64,000 bases of DNA, taken from NCBI RefSeq assembly GCF_004011695.2, contig NC_082419.1:1240001-1304000 (forward strand), read 5' to 3'. Within the stretch, counting starts at the first letter, position 1. Every line of letters starts with the position of its first letter. The position numbers were made by a program, and so were the translations under genes. A model generated the notes under the pieces. The model had not been told where the DNA came from, ran no database searches, and saw nothing but the letters and a program-made list of their open reading frames with translations. Positions 25,439-38,286 of the stretch are shown piece by piece. This DNA is from Ascochyta rabiei (Eukaryota; Ascomycota; Dothideomycetes; Pleosporales; Didymellaceae).

Positions 25439-25632
25439 AGAAGTAGGAAGCACCTGTTAGTAGGTAGAGAGAGAGAGATAAAAGAAAAGATAGATATAGA
25501 GAGATAGATTATAGGTAAGTTATAAGGTAAGGTAATTAGATACCCCTCTTATACCTAGCATCTAAGAGATTACTAAAGTAATCCTCTCTATTTACTAGTA
25601 TTACCGAGGTAGTTACTCTATATACTAGCATA
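25439..25632 (+). repeat. Direct repeat, right copy
   Basis: 194-bp match to 24441-24660 lacking one ~26-bp internal unit. Its end coincides with the truncated edge of Gypsy-2. Confidence 0.75.
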
Positions 25633-26590
25633 CTATTATATTAAATATAATTAGTAGTTTATCTAGTATTAATTCTTTATTAGCTACTTAGAGTAAGTAA
25701 GCGTGTTCCTTTCTGTATAATCTAAGTCTAGCTTAGAATACTATTATCTAGGATATATAGTTTACTTATCCTTCTAAGTCTAAGAGTACTAAAAAGACTA
25801 ACCTATTTAGTTTAATAGGTAGCTTAATAAGGTAATTAGTCCTAATACTATTAATAGATTAATCCCTAGGGCTTATAGGTAATAGCCTAAAAGGTTCCCT
25901 TATTACTAAACTCTTCTAATTTCTTATTATTATAGTACTTTATACAGTCTATATTAAAACAGTTTTACTAGTATGTATTATAAAGGTTTCTATTAATTAC
26001 TAATTATATTTATATTATAGTATAACTATAGGTTATATATTCTAGAAAAGTGTTTTTCCTTATATCTATTAATAAGGTAAAGTTTATACAGCTTATTAGA
26101 ACACTAGTACTATTAGTTGTAACAGAGGTTTTATTACGCTAGAAACTATTCTGTAATAAGCTTCTTATTATAGTAGGTTATGTATTTATCTTTAGTAAAT
26201 ACTATCTATATAAGTTTTCTTTATTCTAAGAGTTAGTAATCTAGAATATCCTATAGTTATAGGCTGATTACTAGTAGTACTTCTTTCTACTTCTATATAT
26301 GTTCTAGGCTACGCTATATTTCTTACTTACACTAAAACTAGTTTTAAGCTTCTTCTAGGTTGTAAGTAAATTGTTTACTATTATTAATTTTTTTTCTAAA
26401 CTAGTAAACAAGCTAGTAGAGGTCTAGGGTTACTTCTGTAATTTTAGGGTCTTCTATAGAACTAATAAGTTGTTAATATATTTAGTTATAGGCTTTCTTA
26501 TTATTATATTTCTAGTATTTTTAGGCTATACGTTCTTATTTACGTATTATCTTTATACTAATTTAGCTAAATTTAGTTCTAATATGTCTA

Positions 26591-28453
26591 ACGAACTCTA
26601 TAGGTAAGCGGATTAAACAGGTAAGTAGATTACTCTGCTAAGACCACACTAAACCTCCACCTTACCACGTAATGCCTTAACAACAACATTAATCTATGCC
26701 CTTAAGAGAAGCTGTAATATAGCTTGCGCTCTAGGTAATTAAATAAGACGTAACGCTTACTGTGTAACGCGCTGTAGCTATATATAACACGCCTTACAGC
26801 ACACTACACGCTTAATACACAGAACGACCTGCATAAGCTAATTATACGCCAGTTTAACAGATTATAGACTAGACTAAGGAGGACGTAATTGCTAAGTACA
26901 TCCTTAAGCTAGATACACAAGGATTTGCCTCTAAGCTGGCTGCTGTAGCTAATATAGCCAATTCTTTGCGTACTAAGCGTAATATAGGCCATGTTGGCAT
27001 AAACTAGCCTAATACGTTTATTAAGCGCCGCCCTAACCTTAAAGTAAGGTTTAATTGCAAGTACAACTACAAGAGAGCCCTCTATAAGGATCTAGAGATT
27101 ATTAGGGGCTGGTTTAGGCTTGTAGCGAATGTTAAAGCTAAGTATAGCATCTAGGACAATAATACGTACAACTTTAATAAGACAGGCTTTATAATAGGCT
27201 AGATATTAACAGATGTAGTTATTACAGGCTTAGAGCGTTAAGAACAGCTAAAGGTAGTGTAGTAGGGTAATTAAGAGTAGATAATAGTTATATAGGGCAT
27301 TAATAGTATAGGGTAGGCTATTCTACTCTTTATTATCTTTAAAGGCTGCAACTACCTCTCTACCTAGTATAAAGAGGACAATCTGCCCTATAACTAGGTT
27401 ATTAGAGTCTTTAAGAACAGATAGACTACTAACAAGCTTAGTCTAGACTAGTTAAAGCACTTTAATGCCTATATAAAGACGCGCACCTAAGAAGTATACT
27501 AGCTGCTCCTTATTAACAGCTATAAGAGCTACAACTCCCTTAACTTCTAATAATACTGTAAGGAAGTAAAGATTGTTACACTGTGTATGCCTCTATACTT
27601 ATCTTACCTCTTACAACTACTAGATGTAGGTTGTTTTGCCCCTTTAAAGAAGGTATATAGGCGCTAAGCTAAGAATCTTATACACAACTATATTACTTAT
27701 ATTACTAAAACTAAGTTTCTACTATACTTTATAGACGCCTATAAGGAGACATTTACTTCTAGCAATATCTAAGAAGGCTTCTAAGGCGCTGGAATAGTCC
27801 CTCTTAACCTAGAACGGGTTATAATAGGTCTTAATGTCCGCCTACGTACCCTACCGCTACCTACTGTAGAAGATAAGCCCTAGTAGTCCTAAACCCTAAG
27901 CACTACCCTGCAATTAGGGTCGCAATTAACGCTAGTTCGAGAGAGGATTTAAAGGCATGCAAGCAGCTTACTAACTTTAATAGTTAAGGCCTTTAAAAAG
28001 CTTACTAAAGGTGCAGCTATAGTAGCGTATAAGCTAGTGTTGGCTTAAAGGGAGATTACTAGGCTTTAAGCAGTAAATAAGGCTGCTATGCGACGTAAAT
28101 TGCATAAAAGAAAGCAATTACAGCAGGAGGGAGTCCTAACAGCTAAGGAAGGCCTTTAATTAACTACTCTAACTAAGTTTAGGGCGCGTGGTAATAGTAA
28201 GAAGGTAAAGAAGCAAGTGCGCGCTAAAGGAGAGGAAGTAACCTAAAGACGCTGTATAAAGTGCTACAATATTAGACATAACTTACGTACATGTAGGAAG
28301 GCTATAGAAGATGTTTCTAAATAATATTATATACTGCACTACTGTATATAAGGCTAAAGTGGGCTAATGTAAGCTATAATAGGGTAGAAATTTAGTATGG
28401 TCTTAGCAGAGTAATCTGCTTACCCGTTTAATCCACTTACCTGTAGAGTACGT
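26591..28453 (+). mobile_element. pogo-B: pogo/Fot1-type DNA transposon, GCGGATTA subtype
   Basis: 1863 bp between TA dinucleotides (26589-26590 and 28454-28455). The terminal inverted repeats of ~53 bp contain GGTAAGCGGATTA twice with 17-bp spacing, then ACTCTGCTAAGACC. It is one of the less mutated copies and is inserted in Gypsy-2. Confidence 0.94.
26672..28324 (+). pseudogene. pogo-B transposase
   Basis: Transposase reading frame of about 550 codons with an ATG but many in-frame TAA/TAG. The frame is otherwise intact: the knuckle cysteine at 28253 is exactly 527 codons after the ATG. Recognisable pogo segments are ANSLRTKRNIG, YKRALYKDLEIIRGW and YNFNKTGF. Codon 169 (27176) is AAT where the family has the first catalytic Asp of DETGF, and codon 282 (27515) is AAC where the second Asp is expected. 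The C-terminus has a CX2CX4HX4C zinc knuckle (28253-28294). The end is placed at the first stop after the knuckle, which may be native or mutated. Confidence 0.88.
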
Positions 28454-29193
28454 TAGTAGGTTATCTATCTTTTATAAACAATCTACTGTTTTCTTATAGG
28501 TAATAATGTTGCTATAGAAGAGATGTTCTTATTTCTTACCTATCTAGGCGTTTAAGTAAGGTATTACTATACAGATTAGAGGTACAATATAGTTATTATT
28601 ATCTTCTAGACTAGACTCTAGGTCTTCTAGCAGTTGTCTAATATTATTAGTAAGAATTTCCTATTTATAAGTATCTGTATTATTATAATTATAGATAAGT
28701 ACCCTTTAACTAGTAGTACACCTAATTTATCTAGCAGTCTCTAGTAAAGTAGCCTAGTTTACTAAAGTTATAGTAGTCCTTACTACCTCTATATTAGTTA
28801 TCCTCTCTAGGCTTCTTAATCTAATACTTAGGTAGTCCCTTATTAAGGTTTAGGAGGTCTATTACTTTAGGTCTGTAGTATCTACTCTAAGTATTACTAT
28901 AGATGTAATAACTAGTGTTTAGCTAATTACACCTCTCTTATTATCCTTAGTTAAGGTTATTACGCTACTAGTCCCTAGATAGTAGCCTATTAGTAGCAAT
29001 AACAGTAGTATATACTTTAGAATTATCTTAAAGCTCTTACTAAAGTTTATAGAGTTATATACTAAAATTAATAGTAGTTTTAATAAGCTTAATAAATATT
29101 TCTATACTTGCGCTAGTACGTATAAGTCTCTTCTTAACCTTAATCTTTAATTACTATTAGAATATAGTAATTAGCGTAGTGTTATCCTAGTTA

Positions 29194-31056
29194 ACGTACT
29201 CTACAGGTGAGCGGATTAAACGAGTAAGCAGATTACTCTGCTAAGACCACGCTAAACCTCTACCTTACCACGCAATGCCTTAACAACAACATTAATCTAC
29301 GCCCTTAAGAGAAGCTGCGATATAGCTTACGCTCTAGGTAATTAAATAAGACGTAATACTTACTGTGTAACGCGCTGTAGCTATATATAACACGCCTTAT
29401 AGTACACTACACGCTTAATATACAGGACAACCTACATAAGCTAATTATACACTAGTTTAAAAGATTATAGACTAGACTAAGGAGGACGTAATTACTAAGT
29501 ATATCCTTAAGCTAGATGTACAAGGATTTGCCTCTTAGCTAGCTGCTGTAGCTAATATAGCTAATTCTTTGCGTACTAAGCGTAATATAGGCCATATTAG
29601 CATAAACTAGCCTAATACGTTTATTAAGCACCGCCCTAACCTTAAAGTAAGGTTTAATTGTAAGTACGACTACAAGAGAGCCCTCTGTAAGGATCTAGAG
29701 ATTATTAGGGGCTGGTTTAGGCTTATAGCGAATGTTAAAGCTAAGTATAGTATCTAGGATAATAACACATATAACTTTAATAAGACAGGCTTTATAATAG
29801 GCTAGATATTAACAGGAGTAGTTGTTATAGGCTTAGAGCGTTAAGGACGGCTAAAGGCAGTGTAGTAGGGTAATTAAGAGTAGACAATAGTTATACAGGG
29901 CATTAATGGCATAGAGTAGGCTATTCCACCCTTTATTATCTTTAAAGGCTGTAACTACCTCTCTACCTAGTATAAAGAGGACAATCTGCCCTATAACTAG
30001 GTTATTAGAGTCTCTAAGAACAGATAGACTACTAATAAGCTTAGTCTAGACTAGTTAAAGCACTTTAATGCCTATATAAAGACGCGCACCTAAGAAGTAC
30101 ACTAGCTGCTCCTTATTAACAGCCACAAGAGCTACAACTCCCTTAACTTCTAATAATACTATAAGGAAGTAAAGATTATTACACTGTATATGCCTCTATA
30201 CTTATCTTACCTCTTATAACTACTAGATATAGGTTGTTTTACCCCTCTAAAGAAGGTATATAGGCGCTAAGCTAAGAATCTTATACACAACTATATTACT
30301 TATATTACTAAAACTAAGTTTCTACTATACTTTATAAACGCCTATAAGGAGACATTTACTTCTAGCAATATCTAAGGAGGCTTCTAAGGCGCTAGAATAG
30401 TCCCCCTTAACCTAGAACGGGTTATAATAGGTCTTAATGTCCGCCTACGTACCCTACCGCTACCTACTGTAGAAGATAAGCCCTAGTAGTCCTAAACCCC
30501 AAGCACTACCCTGCAATTAGGGTCGTAATTAACGCTGGTTTAAGAGAGGATTTAAAGGCATGCAAGCAGCTTACTAACTTTAATAGTTAAGGCCTTTAAA
30601 AAGCTTGCTAAAGGCGCAGCTATAGTAGCGCATAAGCTAGTGTTGGCTTAAAGAGAGATTACTAGGCTTTAAGCAGCAAATAAGGCTGCTACGCGACGTA
30701 AATTGCATGAAAGAAAGCGATTACAGCAGGAGGGAGTCCTAACAGCTAAGGAAGGCCTTTAATTAACTACTCTAACTGAGTTTAGGGCGCGTAGTAATAG
30801 TAAGAAGGCAAAGAAGCGAGTGCGTACTAAAGAAGGGGAAGTAACCTAAAGACGCTGTATAAAGTGCTACAACGTTAGATATAACTTACATACATGTAAG
30901 AAGGCTGTAGAAGATGTTTCTAAATAATATTATGTACTGCACTACTGTATATAAGGCTAAAGTAGGCTAATGTAAGCTATAACAGGGTAGAAATTTAGTA
31001 GGGTCTTAGTAGAGTAATCCGCTTACCTGTTTAATCCGCTTACCTATAGAGTACGT
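29194..31056 (+). mobile_element. pogo-C: pogo/Fot1-type DNA transposon, GCGGATTA subtype
   Basis: 1863 bp between TA dinucleotides (29192-29193 and 31057-31058). Same subtype and orientation as pogo-B, 740 bp downstream, with Gypsy-2 sequence between and on both sides. The two are therefore separate insertions rather than a tandem duplication. Confidence 0.94.
29275..30927 (+). pseudogene. pogo-C transposase
   Basis: Same frame and length as the pogo-B transposase: ATG at 29275, knuckle cysteine at 30856 (527 codons later), first stop after the knuckle at 30925. The first catalytic Asp codon is AAT at 29779. There are numerous in-frame stops but no indel. The N-terminal text after the ATG is Gln-rich once TAA/TAG codons are read as former CAA/CAG. 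It would have acted in the nucleus, cutting at TA sites, in its functional ancestor. Confidence 0.88.
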
Positions 31057-31536
31057 TAGTGTTAATAGTAAGCTATTAAAACTTTATAGTGTAGTTAGTA
31101 GCTTATATATTCTGTCTAATCTTCTAAGTATTATATTAAGTAATGTATAGTTTATTAGAGACTCTAAACATTAGTTAAATTTTTTCTTTAAATAGATTAA
31201 AGTATTATATCTATATATCTATGTTATCTAGAGCTTTACTAGCTTAGTACTGCTTAATAAAGAGTTTAATCTAGGTAAACACTTTACTATATATATAGCT
31301 AGCTGTAAGAACTACTTATTAAATCTTAGAAACCTTCTTACCTTAGAAGGTAAAGAAGAGGTCCTACTAAATAAGCTAGTTTTTAAGATTATTACAGATA
31401 CTATAGTAAAGGTTAAGTTTATTAACGTTTATAGTACTAGTAGTAATAGTTACATCTATATATACGTTACTAGATATAGAGTTATTAGAAGTAGTATAGA
31501 ACTTTGTAGAAGTACTTATCTTAGTAGTGTTTAAAA

Positions 31537-32052
31537 TATTAAAATTATACTTAAGTTTAAGACTATAAGTACTAATTCTATTAGTTCTAAAGGATAAGTA
31601 TAGTTACTAGATTAGTAAGGGTTATTAACCAAGTAAAGCTTATAAAGATAGTGTATAATGAATAGTATAGAGTATACTATCTAGCTTAAGAGTAGGTTAA
31701 GATTATAAAGAGAAAGTTAATTAGTATAGTTAAATATAAACTACATAGGTTATATTCCTACTAACTATATAGTAAGGTAATATAGTGCTTATTAATAAGT
31801 AACTATAGTTAGTCTAATAAAACGTATAATAGTACTTATAGATAAGTATATTATACTATACTTATTAATAAGTAGTTATATACGTTATACTTATTAATAA
31901 TTAGTTATATACGTTATACTTATTAATAAGCTATTACGTAATAACTCTTTCTATTCTGTTCTTCTTTACTATTTATTCTTTTAGAGTAGAGTTAGAGGTC
32001 TTAGTTAGTTATTACTTATATTTATACTATACTCTAGTATAGGATTATAACA
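31537..32052 (-). repeat. Gypsy-2 5' LTR (type II)
   Basis: 516 bp. The first ~240 bp matches the Gypsy-1 LTRs; from about 31780 onward it matches 36961-37437 instead. It ends in GATTATAACA. Confidence 0.87.
31861..31930 (+). repeat. 29-bp tandem repeat in the type II U3
   Basis: CTTATTAATA recurs at 31861, 31890 and 31919 (29-bp period). Each repeat is built on the palindrome TTATTAATAA. The related LTR has two such units from 37283. Confidence 0.85.
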
Positions 32053-35000
32053 GCTATATAAGAGCTAAAACGCATACCTTAAGTATAGAGAAACTAGTTA
32101 TTACTACCCTAGCTACCTAAACCTAAAGTTAAATTAGAAGAACCCTACTCTAGATAAGTTAGGTAAAGACAAGTAGCCTAAGACCTAATCTCTAATCTTA
32201 TTGCCTATATTAAAATGTCTAAGAAAAAGAAGAATAATATCTTTTTTTATAAGGTAGTATACCTAAAATATAATATTCTAGTATAAGTATTAAAGTATCT
32301 TATTAGTAGGTATATTAGGGAGAATACTTATTAACAATATTACTAAGGGTTAGAGAGATAAGTAGTATAATAATTAAATTCTATAAGTAAGTGTTTCTAG
32401 TTATTATTATAGGTGTTATGCCTTTATAGTTACTATTAAGGCTTCTTATACCTTTCTACTAGCTAGATTACGTACACTAGCTAAGTATTCTAGTTCTTAC
32501 TAAGAAAGTTACTGTATATACTAGTATAAATCTCCCCTCTCTAAGAGCTTAGCCCTATTAAGCAAATAAACTTAGTTAAAACTAAACTCTATTCTAATTA
32601 CTAATCTTCTTTATTACTCCGCTTACTCTTTTCCCTTACTACCTCCCTATTTCTGCAATCTTGTTAAGACCCTAGTTTCCTAAGTAGGTTGTTAACTAGA
32701 GTCTTCTAATAGCTTAGGGGTAGAAGAGTCTAGTATGTATCTTAATAAACTCTAGTCTAAGGTGCTACCTAATTTATATGTTATCTAGGTAGTAGCCTCT
32801 ATTACCTTAATAGTTAGACTATTAAATATTATGTTTAGAGTACCTCCCTATATATACTATCTGTCCTATAATTTCTATTCTTTCTTATATTCTAGTACTA
32901 CTCTATTATTAGTAAAAAAGGATTAATTAAGGATACCTAACTCTTTATTAGCCCTAAAGCAATGTTTCTTAGACATCTTTATCTACTACTAATGCCTCTA
33001 TACTTTAGTAACGTAGTTATCTCTACTCTTCTAAAGAAACTTTATAAGCTCTTTATTATTAATACTAAAAATATAGAGTATTCCCTACTAGATTAGGTAA
33101 GAGTTCTACTAAGCCTAGTAATAGATAGCTTAAGAAATCTAGAAGAAGAACGTTAGTGCTATATCTGCTAACAAAGCATAGGAAGCACTACTATACTTAT
33201 TTAAATAACCTAATAGTAATAAAGATCCTTATATAAGCATCTAATAAGAACTAGTAATTTGTTTATATAATTCTTTCTCTAAAATCTCTATAGTTTCTCT
33301 GTCTTCTATAACTAGCATATACTAAGGAAGAATAGTTTAGCATTATATTTTAGATAGTCTAGTAGAACTATATAGTAGTGCTAGGTAGAGATTCTAACGT
33401 CCCTATACTTATAAGGATACTTCTTCTTCTTAGTACCTACTACGTCTTATACTAACTTAGGGTAGTTAACTATATCTACCTACTCCTTTATATAACTATT
33501 ATATTACTTAATTCTATTATCTTTCTTCTAAGCTAAGTAGTCTAGAACTAAATTGTAGAAGCCTTCTAGAGCAATAGTATAGTTATCCTTACTCTTATTA
33601 TTAAAGAATACTAAGCCTTATATAATGTCTATTCCTCTACCTAACTCTATAGTATTATAGAGGCTGTAATTTATATACTTAAAGAACGTCTCTCTTTAGG
33701 CTTAGTGTATTTAGTGTAGTATAGGTAGAAGATTAAGTTAGTTTATTAATAAATTACTATTTAGTAAAGCTAGTACTATAGATTACCTCTTACTAGTTGT
33801 TAGAGAATAGAGTAGTACATAATTCTATACTACTCTAGATTACTTTTACTAAACTTTATATAAGTATAATAATTAGACATATTAAAGCACTTATCTACTA
33901 TTTTCTAGAGTTCTAGATTGTTTTAGAATATAGAGACAAATACAGAGACTATAATAGTGCCCTTCTAGTTTAGACTATCTGCCTTAGCCTAAAAATATTA
34001 AGATAGGTAGCTAGAGATAAAGTTATTCTATTTAAGGTTAAGTACTGTAGAAACTAGGCGGAGTTAATAGGACTATAGACTATCTATTGTGTTTAATACT
34101 TAGAGCTGCTCTTAGAACAGAATCCTAGTTTTTAGGTTACTTCTCTACTTCCTCTATCTAGTCTTATTCTTATACATTAATATAAGTAGGTTAGATATTA
34201 TAGTAGTATTAAGAGTATAGACTAGTAAGCTAAAATTACTAGTAGTGTACTAGAAATAAGGAAAGTAAACTTATAACAGGTTAACTGTGTAGTAGGTAAT
34301 TATTCTTCTACTAGCACCTTTCTTCTTTTAAGTTTTCTCTCTCTTATAGCACTCTTAGACCTATATATCTAGGAGCTTTATACGCTCTAGATTCTTAAGA
34401 AGCTTATAACTAATCTTTATATAGAGAAGAATTAAGTTAGATAAGCTATTAGTGTATTTGTAATTAGCGCTATTCTAGATATTATTTATTATATTCTTAC
34501 TAATCTCTATGTCCTTCTATATAGACTAAACGTCTAATATTAATAGGTAGTTAAACTTAGAGCTTATAACGTCTTAGAATAATCTAAATTCTAATAGCCT
34601 CATAAACAATTATTCTCTAGTTTAATAGTCCTCTAGTACTAAAGTAACAGAGCTAAATTATATTCCTTTAGACTGTTAGTACTTATAGATTGCATATATT
34701 ATATAGTATTACTTTCCTATTTTATTAAGACCTAACTAAGAGGCTATCTAGTTAAGGTTGTTAGGTGCTACAGACAACAGGTTACTTTAGTGTTCTTATT
34801 TAATACTTTTAATAACATCCTTAGGGAATTTATTACCTATTAGAAATAGCTTAGTATTAGTCTATAGCCTTGTTAGAGTAAGGGATAATCCTCCTAGAGA
34901 AATACTTAATTAGCCTGTAGTCCTTATACTCATTACTAGCTTAGTAAGCAACTATAATCTAGATAGTAATGCTAAAGATACTAGTGTCTAAACTCTGTTA

Positions 35001-36960
35001 AGAATATACTCTAGTGCTGCTTATACTAGTATATAGAAGTTTCTAAAGCTAAATATAATAGTATTTAATATTACTTACTTCTAATTAATTCTCTCCTTTA
35101 GTAAGTAGGGTGTTCTAACACCTTTTAGGTTAAAGGTTAGTGCTAGTTTTTAGGTCTTCTATAGTGTAAGTGCTTATATCTACTATTAGTATATTTTTAA
35201 AGATAGGTTCCTAATTAGGTATATATTCTACTCTACTGCTTTTAGCTTTAGTACGCCTTTGTCTAGTACTTTTACCTCTACTATAAGTAGGTAGTTCTTA
35301 TTATATAGGTATATAATAAAGTTTTATATATTCTAGTAGAGTATATTAAAGGCTTAGTAGACTACAATCTAGTTGCTAGCGTTATTAAACTTGTTCTTCT
35401 TCTTTTATAGTATAGATAGGCGTTAGTAAATTACTTAGTTGATAAATTTAGTAAGGTTATTAATGTTACCTTAGTAGATATAGTATATAATTAACATAAG
35501 TATTATATACTCTATAGCAGACTATAGGCAGTATAGTATTACTACGTTTACTAGAATATTTTACTATTCTAATTTTTACAGATATATTTTTTAACTCTTA
35601 CTATTTCTATTATCTTCCTTTAGTTATAGTCTGTTACTAATTAGATTGCTACGTATTTACTATTAAAGTTGTTTATACCTCTTTATTATACAACTAGGTT
35701 TAGGGTTTACTAAATAATATCTAATATTAGGTATGTAATAGCGGCTAATTTGTTAAACTTAGTAACTACTGTACTTCTCTAGAACTTAAGCCTTTCCCTC
35801 TACGCCTATAGATATTCTTAAGTAATCTCTATTATAAACTAGCTAACTATAGATCTCTATATGTATAGTATTAGGATATTAGTAACCTTAGTAATGTTCT
35901 TACTCTTAATAGCCTTTAAAACTAATAACTACTATACTACCCTCTTTTTTAGTTTAAGCTCTTTTTATATAATTACCTATAACTATAATATTATAAGCTT
36001 TGTATATAGTTAAGTAGTTTTAAAAGTTCTTAGTTAATATTATAGAGAGGAGAAGTAGAAGTAATAGAGTAGCTCTACTTTAAGAGTGTCCTAGGCAGCT
36101 ATAGGCCTGCTTTTTTTCTACACTTTTACTTACTCTTTATATTTTTACTTACTTACTTTTACTTACTATAATTATTAATTGTTTATAAATAATTATTTTA
36201 GTTATAAGCTATTAGCTTATACCTCCCCCTACTCTATACTTAGTTAGAGCCTAGGCTAAGGCGTCTTTACTAGCGTTAATGTTTAGCTAATTAGGAGTTA
36301 ACTAGTAAGAACTACTAACTACTAATTAGCTTATAGCTTTAGCGCTAGAACAATACCTCTCTATCTTTAGCAGTCTGTTCTATAGACTACTCTACTATTC
36401 CTTAGTATTAGAGTCTAAGTTAGATAAGTTATTATATATTTTATATTATAGTCTTTTATACTATATAAGAGGTTAAGAGTAGATTTTAATACTTTAAAAG
36501 TTGAAATTAGCAGGTGCTCTTCCCTTACTTTCTAAAAATAGGTACTTTAATTGTTAGTAGCCTTACTTTGTTTACTCTATTAATATATAATCTTATAGTT
36601 TTAAATCTAGGTATCTTCTCTCTATACCTTTATAAGTTCCTTCTCTTCTAATTAAATATCCTCTAGTAAACGCTTATAGAACTTCTTTATTCTCTACTCT
36701 AGTACTATATATAGTATACTAGTTCTAATAAGGTCTTTAAGTAAATAGGTGCCCCTATCTAGCTAGATTCTGTTAGGTAACACTAAGTATAGTCTAAGCT
36801 ACTTCTTTCTTAACTTCTTATTCCTAGATATTTTAATCTCTCCTACTAAGTCCTATAGTAGAACTAGATCTCTAGAGTTAATCTACTTATACTAAACTTT
36901 ATTGTTATTATTCTAATATTCCTTTTTTAACGCTCTTAATTAATTAGTTATAATAACTAC
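32053..36960. other. Unclassified RIP-degraded block between two Gypsy-family LTRs
   Basis: 4.9 kb of AT-rich DNA with no open frame. It does not match the Gypsy-1 interior, so the LTRs on either side do not form one element with it. On the minus strand around 35380-35480 the text resembles a Gag-like segment (GNINNLTKFINQVIYQRL), a weak hint of an old Gypsy-type gag. About 36120-36180 is T-rich with TTTACTTAC repeats. No reverse transcriptase box was found. Confidence 0.4.
36270..36348. repeat. 79-bp foldback hairpin
   Basis: The ends CTAGCGTTAA and TTTAGCGCTAG and the inner pair GCTAATTAG/CTAATTAGC form an imperfect hairpin. A related CTAGCGTTAA plus CTAATTAG hairpin lies at about 3841-3900 inside Copia-1. 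Confidence 0.6.
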
Positions 36961-37437
36961 TGTTAAAGTTATACTTTAGTTAAAGACTATACGCACTAAT
37001 TCTATTAGTTCTTAGGGATAAGTACTAGTAGATTAGTTAGGGTTATTAACTAAGCAAAGCTTGTAAAGATAGGGTGCACTAAATATTACAGAGTAGACTA
37101 TCTAATTAAAGCGTAGGTTAAGATTCTAAAGACAAACTTAATTAATAAGGTTAAACACAAACTATAAGGGTTATGTTCCTACTAACTTATATACTAAAGA
37201 GATACAGTACTTATTAATAAGTAACTAGAGTTAGTCTAATAAAATATATAAGAGTACGTATAGATAAGTATATTATACTATACTTATTAATAAGTAGTTA
37301 CGTATATTATACTTGTTAATAAGCAGTTATAAAATATCTCTCTTTATTCTAACCTTCTCTATAGTTTATTTCTTTAAAGTAGAGTTAGAGGGCTTAGTTA
37401 GCTAGTACTTATGTTTATGCTATACCCTAGCATAGTT
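36961..37437 (-). repeat. Gypsy-family LTR (type II), unpaired, missing its end
   Basis: Starts TGTTAAAGTTATAC and matches 31537-32052 but stops before the terminal GATTATAACA, where Copia-3 begins. Neither flank is Gypsy interior, so it is a solo LTR or the edge of a rearranged element. Confidence 0.8.
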
Positions 37438-37439
37438 TA

Positions 37440-38286
37440 TATGAAAATTAGAAGTAATAATTATATTAATTAATTTTATAACCATAGAGAGAGAGCAGTA
37501 TTTATCCTTTATAGTCTTAGATAGGCCTAGGTCCGGTTTTTAGATAGGCCTAGATCTAGTTTTAGGTAGACCTAGATCCGGTCTCGGATAGGCCTAGATC
37601 TAGATTTAGATAGGCTTAGATCTGGTTTTTTAGATAGGCCTAGATCTAGATATAGATAGGGCTAGATCTAGTTTTAGATTACCCCTTAGTAAAACACTTA
37701 GTGTTTTAGATTTATTTTTAGTACTCTTATACTTAGAGTATTATAATCTTATAGTTTTTATTTGTACTTAGTCTTACTAGGTTTATTCTAGTATTAGAGA
37801 AGAAACCTTAAAAAACGCGTTTTAGCATAATTGCAAGCAAGTTGTTAAAAAGTTAGTTTAGAATAATTTATTACAATAGCGCTACTAGTAGTATAGGCTT
37901 ACTAATCTTAGATATTATATATTAGCTAGTAATGTATCTAGTCTAAGATGCGCTAGTGTAGTAAATAATAGGTTACTCCTAACTATAAGGTTTTTATTAC
38001 AAAATTTGTGTATTTCTTCTATTCCTTAACTTCTATTCTCTTTAGAGACTTAATTAGGACTAGTAGAGCTTAGGTAATATTTTAATCTAGTTTTTAAAGT
38101 GTGTTATACATTTTACTAGGCTTATAAGTATTTCTAGACTTCTATAGCTTCTATTATAGCTTTACCTTTACTTACTTAGAAATAGTTTATATTATAATTT
38201 CTTTATTATAGTTTATTTAAGAACTATTCTCTTAGTTTTTATATTTGTAGTTGTATTACTTACTTTTTAAATTATTATATTAAATA
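37440..38286 (-). repeat. Copia-3 3' LTR
   Basis: 847-bp LTR with TG mutated to TA at its left end. It contains about seven AGGCCTAGATCTAG-type minisatellite units (37520-37676). Confidence 0.9.

Larger units (their letters stand above)
24093..25630. other. Tandem-repeat-rich region with a coding relic at its left end
   Basis: 24110-24260 aligns with 52283-52420, which lies inside Gypsy-3. It is followed by satellites: ACTAAT-type hexamers, a 55-bp minisatellite, CTAGATCTA-rich repeats, and two direct repeats about 1 kb apart. No gene is present. Confidence 0.6.
25631..31536 (-). pseudogene. Gypsy-2 gag/5' pol remnant
   Basis: Degraded gag and early pol region homologous to 15282-17426 of Gypsy-1, on the minus strand. 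It is cut into three parts by the pogo insertions at 26591-28453 and 29194-31056. The end near 25631 is a truncation, so reverse transcriptase and integrase are absent. No open frame remains. Confidence 0.75.
25631..32052 (-). mobile_element. Gypsy-2: truncated 5' half of the Gypsy-1 family, carrying pogo-B and pogo-C
   Basis: After removing pogo-B and pogo-C, 25631-31536 aligns with 15282-17426 of Gypsy-1 (about 2.15 kb in each). It leads into a 5' LTR at 31537-32052 on the minus strand. The RT/integrase half and 3' LTR are missing at the left, where the sequence meets the direct repeat ending at 25632. The LTR is the type II form. Confidence 0.87.

Noticed and set aside
31537..37437. A single Gypsy element using the LTRs at 31537 and 36961
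   Set aside because: The LTR at 31537 is flush with Gypsy-2 interior on its left, and the sequence between the LTRs is not Gypsy interior of this family.
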